64,000 nt of DNA from an uncultured Pseudomonadales bacterium (GCA_943788835.1 CALSRU010000015.1:1-64000); one strand, 5' to 3'. Counted from the stretch's first letter, positions 33,804 through 43,719 are shown. A program made the numbers and translations. The notes: a model not told the origin generated them from the sequence alone.

Positions 33804-34892
33804 ATGTCCCAACTTACAGAATTATGGGTCGATCGAACTGATATAAGGATCACCAAAATTGTCCATAGCGCAATGCCCAACTTGGCCGATGGCGAAGTTT
33901 TGGTAACCATTGATAAATTTGGTCTTACCGCAAACAATGTCAGCTATGCTGTGTCGGGCGACTTCATCGGCTACTGGAAATACTATCCTGCTGAAGATAA
34001 TTGGGGCAAAGTCCCTGTATGGGGCTGTGCTAATGTGGTCGAATCTAAGTGCCCTGATGTCCCTGTTGGTGAGCGTCTTTGGGGCTTTTTCCCAATGGCA
34101 AACAGTACTGTGCTTAAACCGGGCAAGGTCACCGATAAAAACTTTATCGATGTTACTGACCATCGCACGGAACTGCCCGCTCTTTATAATATTTATAGTC
34201 GCACCAAGGCAGAGCCCGAAGTTTTACAAACAATGGAAAATGAGCGCTGCTTGCTTTTTCCATTGTTTGCAACCTCCTATATCTTATACGACTACCTTCT
34301 CGATAATAATCTTTTTGGCGCCGACCAAATACTCATTGGGTCAGCCTCATCAAAAACTGGCTTTGGGCTAGCCTATCTTTTGCAGCAAGACAAAAGCGTC
34401 AGTGCGAAAGTGGTGGGGATCACATCTAAAAGCAATACTGATTTTGTTAAACGTTTAAACTGCTGCGATGAAATTGTGATCTATGGCGATGAAGACTCGA
34501 TTGACCGCAATGTGCCAGCTGCCTATATTGATATGTCTGGAGACTTACGCTTAACTAAGGCACTGCATACGCGACTAGAAGACAATCTAGTAGAGAGTGC
34601 TATGGTGGGAGCAAGCCATTGGGAAGACGGCGGCAAGGCTGGCATTTTACCCGGTGCGAAACCGAAGTTCTTTTTTGCCCCAGGCCAAATTGCCAAACGC
34701 GACCAAGAGTGGGGCCCGGGCGTGATGTGGCAAAAAGCCATGATGGCCAGCGCTGGCGTTGCACAAGCTGCTAAGGATGAAATGACCTTGGATTGGACAA
34801 CTAATGTAGACGATTTAGCCAGGCTTTGGCTCCAACTGCTCGACAACCAAATCCCAGCAAGCCGCGGCCTAATGGTATCGCTCATCCATTAG
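33804..34892 (+). CDS. DUF2855 family protein (medium-chain-dehydrogenase-like)
   Basis: A 362 aa protein of the DUF2855 family, which resembles medium-chain oxidoreductases. Markers are the N-terminal DGEVLVTIDKFGLTANNVSYA, a GYWKYYPAEDNWGKVPVWG block, and a Rossmann-like QILIGSASSKTGFGLAYLL. The zinc ligands of alcohol dehydrogenases are not evident. Reaction unknown, probably a NAD(P)H redox step or enoyl reduction. AGGAG precedes the ATG, and the promoter is overlapped by the palindromic operator. Divergent from tetR. Confidence 0.8.
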   Translation: MSQLTELWVDRTDIRITKIVHSAMPNLADGEVLVTIDKFGLTANNVSYAVSGDFIGYWKYYPAEDNWGKVPVWGCANVVESKCPDVPVGERLWGFFPMANSTVLKPGKVTDKNFIDVTDHRTELPALYNIYSRTKAEPEVLQTMENERCLLFPLFATSYILYDYLLDNNLFGADQILIGSASSKTGFGLAYLLQQDKSVSAKVVGITSKSNTDFVKRLNCCDEIVIYGDEDSIDRNVPAAYIDMSGDLRLTKALHTRLEDNLVESAMVGASHWEDGGKAGILPGAKPKFFFAPGQIAKRDQEWGPGVMWQKAMMASAGVAQAAKDEMTLDWTTNVDDLARLWLQLLDNQIPASRGLMVSLIH

Positions 34893-35086
34893 TTCAGCAA
34901 TCAACCTATCGAATAAAGCGCATAACATGCCGCTGGGCTGGAGTTAGGCAAAGCGAAATTCATACCCTATGAAGTTCGATTCGCCTAACATACTGGTTGC
35001 AACATAAAGTAGCTGCAACACTCACTCACCATTGCATCCAGTATGGCTCGCCCACTATACAATAACGACAATAAAGGGAGTGCCCA

Positions 35087-36265
35087 TTATGCGCTTTCAA
35101 GTGCAAACGTAAGTCCAGCATTATTTTGCAAACGATCAATCAGCAAGCTACCCATAGCCGATGCCGGCGTCCAGATACCGCCTGAGGCTGCATCAGGATT
35201 TTCTAGCAAACAAACGGCACTCTCGGCAATCATTTTACTGGTAGATCCATAGCCAGGATCCATATCGCCTTTCACGCTAGCTTTAATAACTTGCCCATCG
35301 GCGTTTTGCCCGACCAACAAAATGTCATAGAAACCCGCTTCGCGCTCTTCGGGAGTTGGTCCTTCGCCTGGCTGAGTGGCATCAGTAGCCATCGACTTGT
35401 CGCTGGCTACTGCTTTGGCCATAGCCTCGCCTTTTTCACCAGGCCCCGTCATAAACATTTCATCATAAGCAAAGTCTTCGCCGTACATCTTACCTAACAA
35501 TAAATTCGAGCGGTGAATGTTCTTGGTGTTAATCGACGCCATAACAAAGGGCGCCACCCAGCTTTCAATCACATCATCATACATAGGCTTGTGCCCCGGA
35601 GGCTGATCTACACCAGAAAAATCCTGCGTTAGCGCAAATGGATTCATCAAGGTTGCCACCAAACCAGGGTCTTTAGCGGCCGCGGCCATAGTTTCCCTAA
35701 AGCTTGCAAGCGTGCCACCCGACCAAGTGCCTTTCATGCCGCGTACACGGCCCCTTACTCGCGGCACTACAGCTCCGAGCTGCTCGATTGCAGCTTGCTG
35801 CACAAAGTACACGCCTAAATCAAACGGAATAGAATCAAAACCGCAAGAAAATACAATTCGCGCCCCGCTCGCTTTAGCCTGCTCACCATGCGCGTCAATC
35901 ATCTGCTTCATCCAAGCAGGCTCGCCACATAAATCGACGTAGTCAGTACCCAATTCCGCACAGGTGGCGACCAGTTCATTGCCGTATAATTGATAAGGTC
36001 CCACTGTAGTTAGCACAACATGCGCGCGCTCAACCATGCTTTTAATTGAAGTAATGTCGCTTGAATCAGCCACTACCAAAGGCACATCAGCATCAATGCT
36101 GAGCTCATCGCGCACTGCTTCAAGTTTGGCAAGGCTGCGACCAGCCATGGCCCAAGACACCGAGCCATTAACACCGTATTGTTGATTGAGATAGGTTGCG
36201 ACCAGTTTTCCGGTGTAGCCGGTAGCGCCATATACGACAATGCCTAAGTCTCTATTTTTACTCAT
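35087..36265 (-). CDS. Saccharopine-dehydrogenase-like / trans-acting enoyl reductase family
   Basis: About 392 aa from the ATG at 36265; the track ORF runs on to 36430 but AGGAAG sits 6 nt before 36265 and the domain begins there (LGIVVYGATGYTGKLVATYL). The Rossmann fold with GATGYTG, the TTVGPYQLYG block, and DLCGE are typical of the saccharopine-dehydrogenase-like NAD(P)-binding group, which includes the mycobacterial trans-acting enoyl reductase Rv2953. The C-terminal part is longer than in true saccharopine dehydrogenase. The substrate is unknown; redox of a lipid-like compound is plausible in this neighbourhood. Confidence 0.8.
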   Translation of the reverse strand: MSKNRDLGIVVYGATGYTGKLVATYLNQQYGVNGSVSWAMAGRSLAKLEAVRDELSIDADVPLVVADSSDITSIKSMVERAHVVLTTVGPYQLYGNELVATCAELGTDYVDLCGEPAWMKQMIDAHGEQAKASGARIVFSCGFDSIPFDLGVYFVQQAAIEQLGAVVPRVRGRVRGMKGTWSGGTLASFRETMAAAAKDPGLVATLMNPFALTQDFSGVDQPPGHKPMYDDVIESWVAPFVMASINTKNIHRSNLLLGKMYGEDFAYDEMFMTGPGEKGEAMAKAVASDKSMATDATQPGEGPTPEEREAGFYDILLVGQNADGQVIKASVKGDMDPGYGSTSKMIAESAVCLLENPDAASGGIWTPASAMGSLLIDRLQNNAGLTFALESA

Positions 36266-36986
36266 TTTTTGCTTCCTAAGTTTGGATTGCGAGTTCGGGG
36301 AGTCATTATCAACGCCTCTAGAAATAATTAACAGTTGAAAATACTTAATTGACTGATTATTTACGGCGATCCATCCGGCTAAAGCGCAAGCAACCTTAAC
36401 TTTCCCCTTTAACGCTTGTGCATTACGCAATGTTAATCATGGATCCCATGCATACGGTACCCGCAACCTGTTTAGTGTCGCTATGATCTGAAAGCTCGGT
36501 ATTCCAATAAGAAATTGACCTCACGCCCACAACTTCACCACTGACAAGCCTAAATTTTACGCCCCTTGATGAAGTGACTGGGAAAGACACTGCGCAGTTT
36601 CAAATCAAAGCCGTATAGACCCATTAGCGGCACGCATTTCTCATCACATAACCGACCTGTGCACAACCCCTTTAAAATATCGTTAGAATCATCACTGCAC
36701 TTTGGTGACCTTGGCGGTCGAGTGGGACCATTGATACGCATACTAGAAGAAACTGCCGCATTCCTAGAGGCTTTCAGGCATTTCCAACTCGCCGCTTCAC
36801 GGCAAGTTTTTCTATGGATCAAATGAGGCTGCAGATTTTGCAGATGTTGCAGATTCGAGCAAACTGGAGGCCTGATACGGCGCAGTGAAATCGCTTAATA
36901 ACTGCTTGAGTGCTCGAAGTGTCTGAGATCAAGCTGCAAAGCCGGGCAACAATAGGAGATTTCTATCATTTCCTAGCCTTTCATGG
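36266..36986. other. Unexplained 720-bp region
   Basis: No recognised gene. The minus ORF 36550-36822 (90 aa, Cys/Arg-rich) has no family signature or good start. It could be gene remnants or long regulatory sequence; I see no repeats. Confidence 0.4.
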
Positions 36987-37853
36987 TTATTGCGTTACAA
37001 GTAGTTTGGCTGCCCTGCTTAACAAAAACTCTTTGAATACTTTCACACGCGCATTGTCGAGTAAATCGGGGTGAGTTAATAACCAAATATTAGAACCAAA
37101 ACTAAATCTTTCTGGCGCAAGTGCCTGCAAAGTATGGCTCGGAGGCAAGCGCAACGGCGATAAAAAACCAACTCCTACGCCGCTGCAAATGGCCTCATAG
37201 ACCTCATTGTAGCTACTGGTGCGCATAACGATTTTGGTGTCGGGGTAGTGAGCCAGGAGATCAGCCTCGGAATCAATCTGCACCTTCGGGCCGTGCTGTA
37301 TGACCCAAGGGTAATCTTCAGGAGACTGACTATTGACCTGTTTGATTAATTCGCTGCTGCCATAAATATACATCGGCATGAAACCTAGCTTGTCCGCCAC
37401 TAAACCTTCAGGTGCTGTTTCGACAAATCTAATTGCCACATCAGCTTCTAGACGACTCAAATCGGAAAACTGAGAGACCGCGTCAATATGCAAATCAATC
37501 TCAGGATATTGCCGCAAAAAGTCAGCAAAAATTGGCTGTAAATTTAGCGCCCCGCTACTGGGCTTGGTGACACGCAATGACCCATTTAACTCTGAGTCGT
37601 GGCTTTTAAAAACTCGTTGAATTTGGTTAATTTGATCTTCAACAGCAACCGCCTGTTGCTGTAACTTAAACCCATACTCTGTCAATTGGTAACCATTACT
37701 AAGACGATGAAATAGTATCGAGCCCAACTGCTGCTCAAGCTTTTCTAAACGCCGCGCAACGGTTGAATGATTAACGCCAAGCTGCTTAGCTGCACCGCTT
37801 AAGGAGCCTGTGCGCGCAACCGCTAAAAAGTATTCAAGATGATCCCAGTTCAT
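36987..37853 (-). CDS. LysR family transcriptional regulator
   Basis: A 288 aa LysR-type regulator. The N-terminal winged helix is standard (LEYFLAVARTGSLSGAAKQLGVNHSTVARRLEKLE), then a periplasmic-binding-like ligand domain. It diverges from the DJ-1/PfpI gene at 38042, and the spacer has two TTGCACGA elements 78 bp apart, so it probably controls that gene and the following ones, including sulfatase 2. Confidence 0.92.
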   Translation of the reverse strand: MNWDHLEYFLAVARTGSLSGAAKQLGVNHSTVARRLEKLEQQLGSILFHRLSNGYQLTEYGFKLQQQAVAVEDQINQIQRVFKSHDSELNGSLRVTKPSSGALNLQPIFADFLRQYPEIDLHIDAVSQFSDLSRLEADVAIRFVETAPEGLVADKLGFMPMYIYGSSELIKQVNSQSPEDYPWVIQHGPKVQIDSEADLLAHYPDTKIVMRTSSYNEVYEAICSGVGVGFLSPLRLPPSHTLQALAPERFSFGSNIWLLTHPDLLDNARVKVFKEFLLSRAAKLLVTQ

Positions 37854-37863
37854 CTCTGCATTG

Positions 37864-37949
37864 TTGCACGACGGATTGGCAAATGTCTAGCATTTACGCA
37901 CAGCTTGAGAAATACTATACTCGGCAACGATGACAATATTATTGCACGA
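37864..37949. promoter_or_regulatory. Paired TTGCACGA elements in the LysR / DJ-1 spacer
   Basis: TTGCACGA at 37864 and 37942 in direct orientation, in the 188-bp space between the divergent genes. LysR proteins often bind two sites; direct-repeat form is atypical, so this is tentative. Confidence 0.3.
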
Positions 37950-38041
37950 TTCTTGAAGATGAAGACCGTGAGCAGTCCCCAAAAGCCGTCATCTGTACAA
38001 CCCAATTAAACGTCAAAATTTATGAGGCCAAAAGACAAGTT

Positions 38042-38914
38042 ATGACCAATACTACTAGATACATTCTCACGGGGCTTGGTATAACCGTTGCTGCTATCGC
38101 TTTATTTTTGATGGCACTACCTACTATTTTGCACAGTGCCGGCTTACATCCGAAATACGAAGGCGAGACCGTTGCCTTACCAGGCAAGCGAGCATTGGTT
38201 ATCACCACGAGTCACTCCATGCTAAACCTACCGGGTGAAGCCACGGGAAAACCAACCGGGGTTATGGCTTCAGAAATGACTCACCCCTATTACAATTTTC
38301 TTGATGCTGGTATGCAAGTAGACGTGGCAAGTATTAAAGGCGGCGCTATTCCCGTTGATCCGCAAACACTACTTTTTATGATCAAAACGCCAGAGGATGA
38401 CCGCTTTTTACAAGACCCCACGTTCCAAGCCAAAGTAAAAAATTCTATGCGCATTGATGATGTTGACTTCACTCAGTACGATATTATTTTTATGTCTGGT
38501 GGCTGGGGGGCAGCCTATGACTTAGGTTACTCAGACGTGCTAGCCAAAAAAATCAGTGAGGCCTACTATGCACAAACGCCCATAATTGGCGGGGTTTGTC
38601 ACGGCGTGCTTGGTTTAATTAACGCCAAAGACCGTGATGGCAATTTGTTAATTGCTAACCGTAAAATGACAGGTGTAAGCGACAAACAGATTAAAGAACT
38701 AGGTATATCCATTACACCTCAGCACCCAGAGGCGGAGTTGCGCAAAGCTGGCGCACTCTATGAAAGCAACTCAGCTTTTCGTGATTTTTTTGCCACACAT
38801 GTAGTGGTTGATGACGAGCAGCGCTTTGTAACAGGTCAAAACCAGAATTCGGGCCACGCCACCGCGCAGGCAATGATGGCAGTGGTAAAAAACCAAACCA
38901 ACAATAACCAGTGA
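38042..38914 (+). CDS. DJ-1/PfpI family protein with N-terminal membrane anchor
   Basis: A 290 aa protein. Residues 8-28 form a membrane segment (ILTGLGITVAAIALFLMA), so it is probably anchored, facing the periplasm. The DJ-1/PfpI domain has the nucleophile Cys186 in GGVCHG, FMSGGWGAAYDL before it and HVVVDDEQRFVTGQNQ near the end, as in Hsp31-like glyoxalase III/chaperones. The reaction is presumably on reactive aldehydes or proteins; not shown. It starts an apparent operon with a small membrane protein (22 bp gap) and sulfatase 2. Confidence 0.85.
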   Translation: MTNTTRYILTGLGITVAAIALFLMALPTILHSAGLHPKYEGETVALPGKRALVITTSHSMLNLPGEATGKPTGVMASEMTHPYYNFLDAGMQVDVASIKGGAIPVDPQTLLFMIKTPEDDRFLQDPTFQAKVKNSMRIDDVDFTQYDIIFMSGGWGAAYDLGYSDVLAKKISEAYYAQTPIIGGVCHGVLGLINAKDRDGNLLIANRKMTGVSDKQIKELGISITPQHPEAELRKAGALYESNSAFRDFFATHVVVDDEQRFVTGQNQNSGHATAQAMMAVVKNQTNNNQ

Positions 38915-38936
38915 ACAAAAAATAGAGAAGTACCCC

Positions 38937-39314
38937 ATGAAAAAAGTACTCAGCATTGTCATCGCGCTACCAGCGCTGATGTTTATAATGACTGGCCTGC
39001 GCTGGTTGGTTGATCCGGCGACCGCAGCAGCTCAATTTGGCATGCCGCTGCTTGATGGCGTTGGCCTCAGTACACAAATCGGAGATCTGGCCGCATTTTT
39101 TATCGCAGGGGGTATGTTCGTTTTTATCGCGCTCATAACTAGCAAACGCAGCTGGTACTATCCGCCCATCATGCTAGTGGGCTTCACCGCACTATTTCGC
39201 ATCTTAGCTTGGTTGCTACACGATGCCACCTTGGCCGTGCAAATGATCGTCCCCGAAATCGTGATAGCGGTATTATTGTTAACTGCATCTCGGATAATAC
39301 CGGAGCATGAGTAA
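38937..39314 (+). CDS. Small membrane protein (DUF4345-like)
   Basis: A 125 aa four-helix inner-membrane protein. Motifs like WLVDPATAAAQFGMPL and GDLAAFFIAGGMFVFIAL fit the DUF4345 group of small membrane proteins. The function is unknown. Its stop is directly adjacent to the TTG start of sulfatase 2, so translation is probably coupled. Confidence 0.65.
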   Translation: MKKVLSIVIALPALMFIMTGLRWLVDPATAAAQFGMPLLDGVGLSTQIGDLAAFFIAGGMFVFIALITSKRSWYYPPIMLVGFTALFRILAWLLHDATLAVQMIVPEIVIAVLLLTASRIIPEHE

Positions 39315-41141
39315 TTGACATCGGCAAGCACTCAAGGCTCCAGTTGGCCACGACTACTCTCGCTCGCCATAGTGATGCCGCTCTTGGTAAGCAGCTTGCC
39401 CACGCTGGCTGCGTCCATGCCAACATCGGTATCTACTGAAGGCTCGGAGCGACCCAATGTTGTTCTCATTCTCGCTGATGACCTTGGTTTCACCGACCTC
39501 GCTTCCTATGGTAGTGAAATCAGCACCCCCAACCTATCAACGCTTGCCCAAAATGGGCTAAGTTTCACCAATTACCATACTGCCGCTAGCTGCGCACCGA
39601 CACGGGCAATGCTACTGACTGGGGTTAACAATCACCGTGCGGGTGTGCCCAATATCCCCGAGATGATCCCACCCCGACAACGACGCCATGCCCATTATCA
39701 AGGCACGCTTGGGCGCAATGTGGTCACTGTCGCTTCCCTACTACAAGACAGCGGCTACCACACCTACATGGCAGGAAAATGGCACTTGGGTATGAAGCCA
39801 GACTTACTTCCGAGTCAACGTGGATTTGAACGAACCATAACGTTAGCTGACTCAGGAGCTGACAATTGGGAGCAAAAACCCTACTTACCAATATACGAAA
39901 AAGCTAATTGGTTCGCTGATGGCGAAGAGATCACGCTGCCAGAGGACTTTTACTCGTCACGTTTTTTGGTTGATAAGGCCATTGAATTTATTGACAGTAA
40001 TCACGCCGATGGCAAACCATTCTTCACTTATCTACCCTTTCAAGCGGTGCATATGCCGGTACAGGCACCCCAAGCATTTATTGATCATTACATGGGTGTT
40101 TATGATGCTGGCCCTCAGGCATTGCGCGAACAGCGCCATGCTAAAGCTACGGCATTAGGAATTGTGCCCGCCAATAGCCCCATGGTAACTATGGCAACTA
40201 CCGATGATTGGCTGGCAATGTCCGCTGAAAAACAGCGCTATGAAGCCAAGCGCATGGCTGTGTATGCAGCAATGGTCGAAGCGATGGATTACCACATCGG
40301 CCGCCTTATTGAATATCTAAAAGAAACGGACCAATACAAGAATACGATCTTTATATTCGCCTCAGACAATGGCAGTGAGGCTAGTGGCCTCCCCAATCAG
40401 AATAGTTCACTCAACCAACGGGTCTTGCGCGCACAAAACTATAACGTCGATTATGCAACGCTAGGGCTACAAGGTAGCTTCAATGCCATTAGCCCGAGTT
40501 TTGCCAGCGCTAGCGCCTCTCCACTGGCCTACTACAAATTTTATGTTGGTGAGGGTGGTATGCGTGTGCCGCTGATTATCGCCGGCGAATCAATTCCTAT
40601 AAAAAATCAGCTTTCTAACGCCTTTAGTTTTGTCACCGACATTACCCCAACCATTTTAGCGCTCACACAAACAGCGAAGCCAAAGGAGCATTACGGCGGA
40701 AGAAAAGTTGAAGCCATCTTGGGGCGCAACCTCCTACCTTTACTTAACGGGCACACTGAGCGCGTCTATGCCGAGCAGGATTCCGTGGGCTACGAACTTG
40801 CCGGGCATTCCGCCCTATTCCAAGGTGACTTCAAAATCTCACTCAACCGCGCACCGCTTGGTGATAATGAATGGCATCTCTACAATATTGTGACCGACCC
40901 TGGTGAAAGCAAAGACCTCAGCTCAATGATGCCTGCTAGGCTGCAAAATATGCTTGGCTTGTACCATCAATTTGCTATTGATAATAAAGTTCTTCCAGTT
41001 GCTGCTAACTATCATGCACAGCGTCAAGTCGCCTTAAACGGCTTACAACAACGATTTGGTTCACAGATACTGCTCGTCATCTTGACCATGTTAGTTGTTT
41101 TGCCGTTTTACGTAGTCTATCGGCTAACTCACAGACAATAA
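39315..41141 (+). CDS. Type I sulfatase with C-terminal membrane segment
   Basis: A 608 aa sulfatase. Start is TTG immediately after the upstream stop, with GGAG 12 nt before it; no later start keeps the signal peptide (LLSLAIVMPLLVSSLPTLAAS). Active-site marks are PNVVLILADDLGFTD (Asp55 and Asp56) and the formylglycine motif CAPTR (Cys93), then AGKWHLG and FASDNGSE. Unusual for the family is a hydrophobic C-terminal helix (ILLVILTMLVVLPFYVVY), which would tether the enzyme to the membrane. It is in line with the DJ-1 gene under probable LysR control and not in the same transcript as sulfatase 1. Confidence 0.9.
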   Translation: MTSASTQGSSWPRLLSLAIVMPLLVSSLPTLAASMPTSVSTEGSERPNVVLILADDLGFTDLASYGSEISTPNLSTLAQNGLSFTNYHTAASCAPTRAMLLTGVNNHRAGVPNIPEMIPPRQRRHAHYQGTLGRNVVTVASLLQDSGYHTYMAGKWHLGMKPDLLPSQRGFERTITLADSGADNWEQKPYLPIYEKANWFADGEEITLPEDFYSSRFLVDKAIEFIDSNHADGKPFFTYLPFQAVHMPVQAPQAFIDHYMGVYDAGPQALREQRHAKATALGIVPANSPMVTMATTDDWLAMSAEKQRYEAKRMAVYAAMVEAMDYHIGRLIEYLKETDQYKNTIFIFASDNGSEASGLPNQNSSLNQRVLRAQNYNVDYATLGLQGSFNAISPSFASASASPLAYYKFYVGEGGMRVPLIIAGESIPIKNQLSNAFSFVTDITPTILALTQTAKPKEHYGGRKVEAILGRNLLPLLNGHTERVYAEQDSVGYELAGHSALFQGDFKISLNRAPLGDNEWHLYNIVTDPGESKDLSSMMPARLQNMLGLYHQFAIDNKVLPVAANYHAQRQVALNGLQQRFGSQILLVILTMLVVLPFYVVYRLTHRQ

Positions 41142-41389
41142 ATAAAGCTCTTGAGGTCGACGTCCGCCCCTAGTGTTTCGTTAACTTCTCGTCACTCGCC
41201 AATCATTGCCCCAGATCCAATAGCTCGCTAACATTATTAGCCAGCAGCTACTGGATACAATATTGAATTAGGCCCTTGCAAAGTTCAATGCATGCTCAAA
41301 TACTTAATTAGAAAAAAAGATACCCACATACCGTTCTGTATTAATTTGATTGAGATTACGTCCACCCATCTTTGATAGCGAGGTATTTT

Positions 41390-42280
41390 ATGCAACTTAT
41401 AAACACAGCGTTCAGCACGCTAAACTGTGAAATCAGCGATTTCATTCTAACATTAACACTCAATCGCCCCAATCATATGAATGCCTTCACGGTACAGATG
41501 GCAAAAGAACTCATTACCGTGTTTGATCAAGCTAGTGTTGATGACAATATTCGGGCCATTGTGGTAACCGGTGCTGGCAAAGCATTTTGTGCAGGCATGG
41601 ATTTGTCGAGCGAAAACAATGTTTTTGGCCTGAATGAAAACCTTCGACCAACACTCGATGACATGGAAAATCGCTTAGACGACCCCGATATTGCCGAGGG
41701 AGTGCGCGACACGGGTGGCCAAGTTACGCTGGCCATTTACCGTTGCAACAAACCGGTAATCGCTGCCATTAATGGCGCAGCGGTGGGCATCGGTGCCACA
41801 ATGACTTGCGCCATGGACATACGCCTAGCCTCAGAACATGCGCGTATTGGTTTTGTTTTTAATAAAATCGGCATAACCCCAGAGGCCTGCTCAACCTGGT
41901 TTTTACCGCGGATTGTGGGCATATCCCGCGCACTTGAGTGGTGCTACACCGGCGACATTCTCAAACCGGAAGAAGCATTTGAAGCCAACTACATCAAAGC
42001 TATAGTGCCAGCAGACCAACTGCTCGAGGAGGCCTATAAAATTGCACAAAAAATTGCTCGACACAGCCCAGTAGCCATCGCGCTAACTCGGCAAATGATG
42101 TATCGCAACTCTGCGCAGCCTCATCCACTTGAAGCACACAAGGTTGATTCTTTAGCCATCTTTTATCAAAGTTTGAGCGATGGCAAAGAAGGTGTGCAAT
42201 CATTTTTAGAAAAACGCGCACCGGTATTTACTAGCAAAAGCTCTACCGACATGCCTGATTTTTTTCCATGGCAGAGCTAG
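41390..42280 (+). CDS. Enoyl-CoA hydratase/isomerase family protein
   Basis: About 296 aa from the ATG at 41390 (GAGG upstream; the track begins at a TTG 18 nt earlier). A crotonase-fold enzyme: LTLNRPNHMNAFT at the start, the oxyanion-hole segment GAGKAFCAGMD, AAINGAAVGIGATM and GITPEACSTWFLP. It hydrates or isomerises unsaturated acyl-CoA esters in beta-oxidation-like pathways. It stands alone between sulfatase 2 and a small DUF1145 gene, in a region with acyl-CoA dehydrogenase and acyl-CoA synthetase genes. Confidence 0.88.
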   Translation: MQLINTAFSTLNCEISDFILTLTLNRPNHMNAFTVQMAKELITVFDQASVDDNIRAIVVTGAGKAFCAGMDLSSENNVFGLNENLRPTLDDMENRLDDPDIAEGVRDTGGQVTLAIYRCNKPVIAAINGAAVGIGATMTCAMDIRLASEHARIGFVFNKIGITPEACSTWFLPRIVGISRALEWCYTGDILKPEEAFEANYIKAIVPADQLLEEAYKIAQKIARHSPVAIALTRQMMYRNSAQPHPLEAHKVDSLAIFYQSLSDGKEGVQSFLEKRAPVFTSKSSTDMPDFFPWQS

Positions 42281-42449
42281 CCCGCGCTGCCATACCCCAA
42301 CGCCTATATTGTAATGTGACGGCAGCTCATACACTATTTATGGTGTCCTTACCCTTGATCCAATAACAAATAGTCAATCGAGCCATTTTTAGCTGACCTT
42401 AGCAGCACCGGTAAAACATGTTTAACTTAGAACTCAACCAGAGGTATTC

Positions 42450-42698
42450 ATGCAAAACTTTATTCTTATTAATAAAATATTATTATTAGCGTTTTGGGCA
42501 GTATTTATTGTTGATTTCATATGGCCCGTCCATATCGCAATCCTGCCTCTAGGCTTACTCATGGGCGTGATTCATGCTGTGGAGTTTTTTTGGCAGCGCA
42601 AGGCTCTCAAAGATACTGGCGAATCGGATATACAAGCGCTGGTGCAAACATTACTCTTTGGCGTACTGTATTGGCGCCCTTTAGTCAAACGAGGCTAG
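42450..42698 (+). CDS. DUF1145 small membrane protein
   Basis: An 82 aa inner-membrane protein with two hydrophobic helices (ILLLAFWAVFIVDFIWP; IAILPLGLLMGVIHAVEF), matching DUF1145 (YhhL-like). Function unknown. AGAGG is about 7 nt before the ATG. Its 3' end overlaps the convergent AraC-family gene by 14 bp. Confidence 0.75.
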   Translation: MQNFILINKILLLAFWAVFIVDFIWPVHIAILPLGLLMGVIHAVEFFWQRKALKDTGESDIQALVQTLLFGVLYWRPLVKRG

Positions 42699-43719
42699 CT
42701 TGACCAGCACTAGCTGACAGCCTCATGCCCTCTTGACGAAGAGCTGAGGGTGTCGTGTTTGTCCAGCGCTTGAACGAACGCCTAAAATTAGCTGCATCGC
42801 TAAAGCCTAGCAAATAAGCCACCTCAGACACAGGCAAGGTCGTCGTAATCAAGTATTCACTCGCTAAGCGGCTGCGAACCTGATCGAGCAGTTGCTGAAA
42901 GCGACAACCTTCTTTGGATAAACGCCGCTGCAGCGTACTCTCACTTATATTCAATTTTTTCGCCACAGAGCTACTGTTAGGAAACTCAGATCCAGCTTTT
43001 AGTAATACTTGCTGAACACGTTCGCTGACACTACCGACAGTATTTTCAAACGATAGCAACCGATCGCATTCACGGCGAAAAATCTCTTGCGCAACAGGGT
43101 TCGCAGTAGATATTGCAGTACGAATACTCGGCGTATCAAAGCTAAGTACGCGGCGCTCACAGTTAAAATGAATGCTAGAGCCAAATACCCGATGGTATGA
43201 GGCTGAATCATAAGGCGCCTCATAATCGAGCTCGAGCTTAAATCGAATCAATTGCTTGCCAACTAATATGCTTCCACTTTTAATGATAGCCGCATAAAGT
43301 ATTTCACAATAAAAACGCTCTAATTCATAAGGTAATTGAGGTGCACGCACGCTGATTTCAAAGCTGCCCGCGTTTGGAATCAGCTCAATGCGTATGCTGG
43401 GAAGTATGGCGCGGTTGTAGCGAACCAATAATTTTAGCGCATCACCTATTGTTGAGCTGCTCAATAAGGCATAGCCAAAAATTCCTTGCGATGCAATATC
43501 AATGCGTGAACCAAGCTTGAGGCCTAGTTGTCGATCGTGAGTCAACTCTATAGCTGCACTGCACATACTGTCCATTTGAGATGCAAGATCAGCTGTGGTT
43601 ACGCTGGCCGCTCTGCTTAGTGGGCGCGACCGCGACCGTGCCTTGGCAAGCAGCTGATTCTCGCTGACCCCTAACTCTATTAAAATCTCAAGGAGGGTAG
43701 ATTGATAATAAAATTGCAT
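42685..43719 (-). CDS. AraC family transcriptional regulator (OruR-like)
   Basis: A 344 aa regulator. The N-terminal ligand domain is of the arabinose-binding-like type seen in OruR/ArgR-type AraC proteins (LGVSENQLLAKA ... LGLKLGSRI); the C-terminal DNA-binding domain has two helix-turn-helix motifs (SVAKKLNISESTLQRRLSKEG; PVSEVAYLLGFSDAANFRRSFKRWT). It diverges from the acyl-CoA dehydrogenase gene 198 bp away and is the likely activator of that gene and the monooxygenase behind it. Confidence 0.9.
   Translation of the reverse strand: MQFYYQSTLLEILIELGVSENQLLAKARSRSRPLSRAASVTTADLASQMDSMCSAAIELTHDRQLGLKLGSRIDIASQGIFGYALLSSSTIGDALKLLVRYNRAILPSIRIELIPNAGSFEISVRAPQLPYELERFYCEILYAAIIKSGSILVGKQLIRFKLELDYEAPYDSASYHRVFGSSIHFNCERRVLSFDTPSIRTAISTANPVAQEIFRRECDRLLSFENTVGSVSERVQQVLLKAGSEFPNSSSVAKKLNISESTLQRRLSKEGCRFQQLLDQVRSRLASEYLITTTLPVSEVAYLLGFSDAANFRRSFKRWTNTTPSALRQEGMRLSASAGQASLV

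Noticed and set aside
36550-36822. 90-aa minus-strand ORF in the unexplained gap
   Set aside because: No recognisable domain, no good start; kept only as a note.
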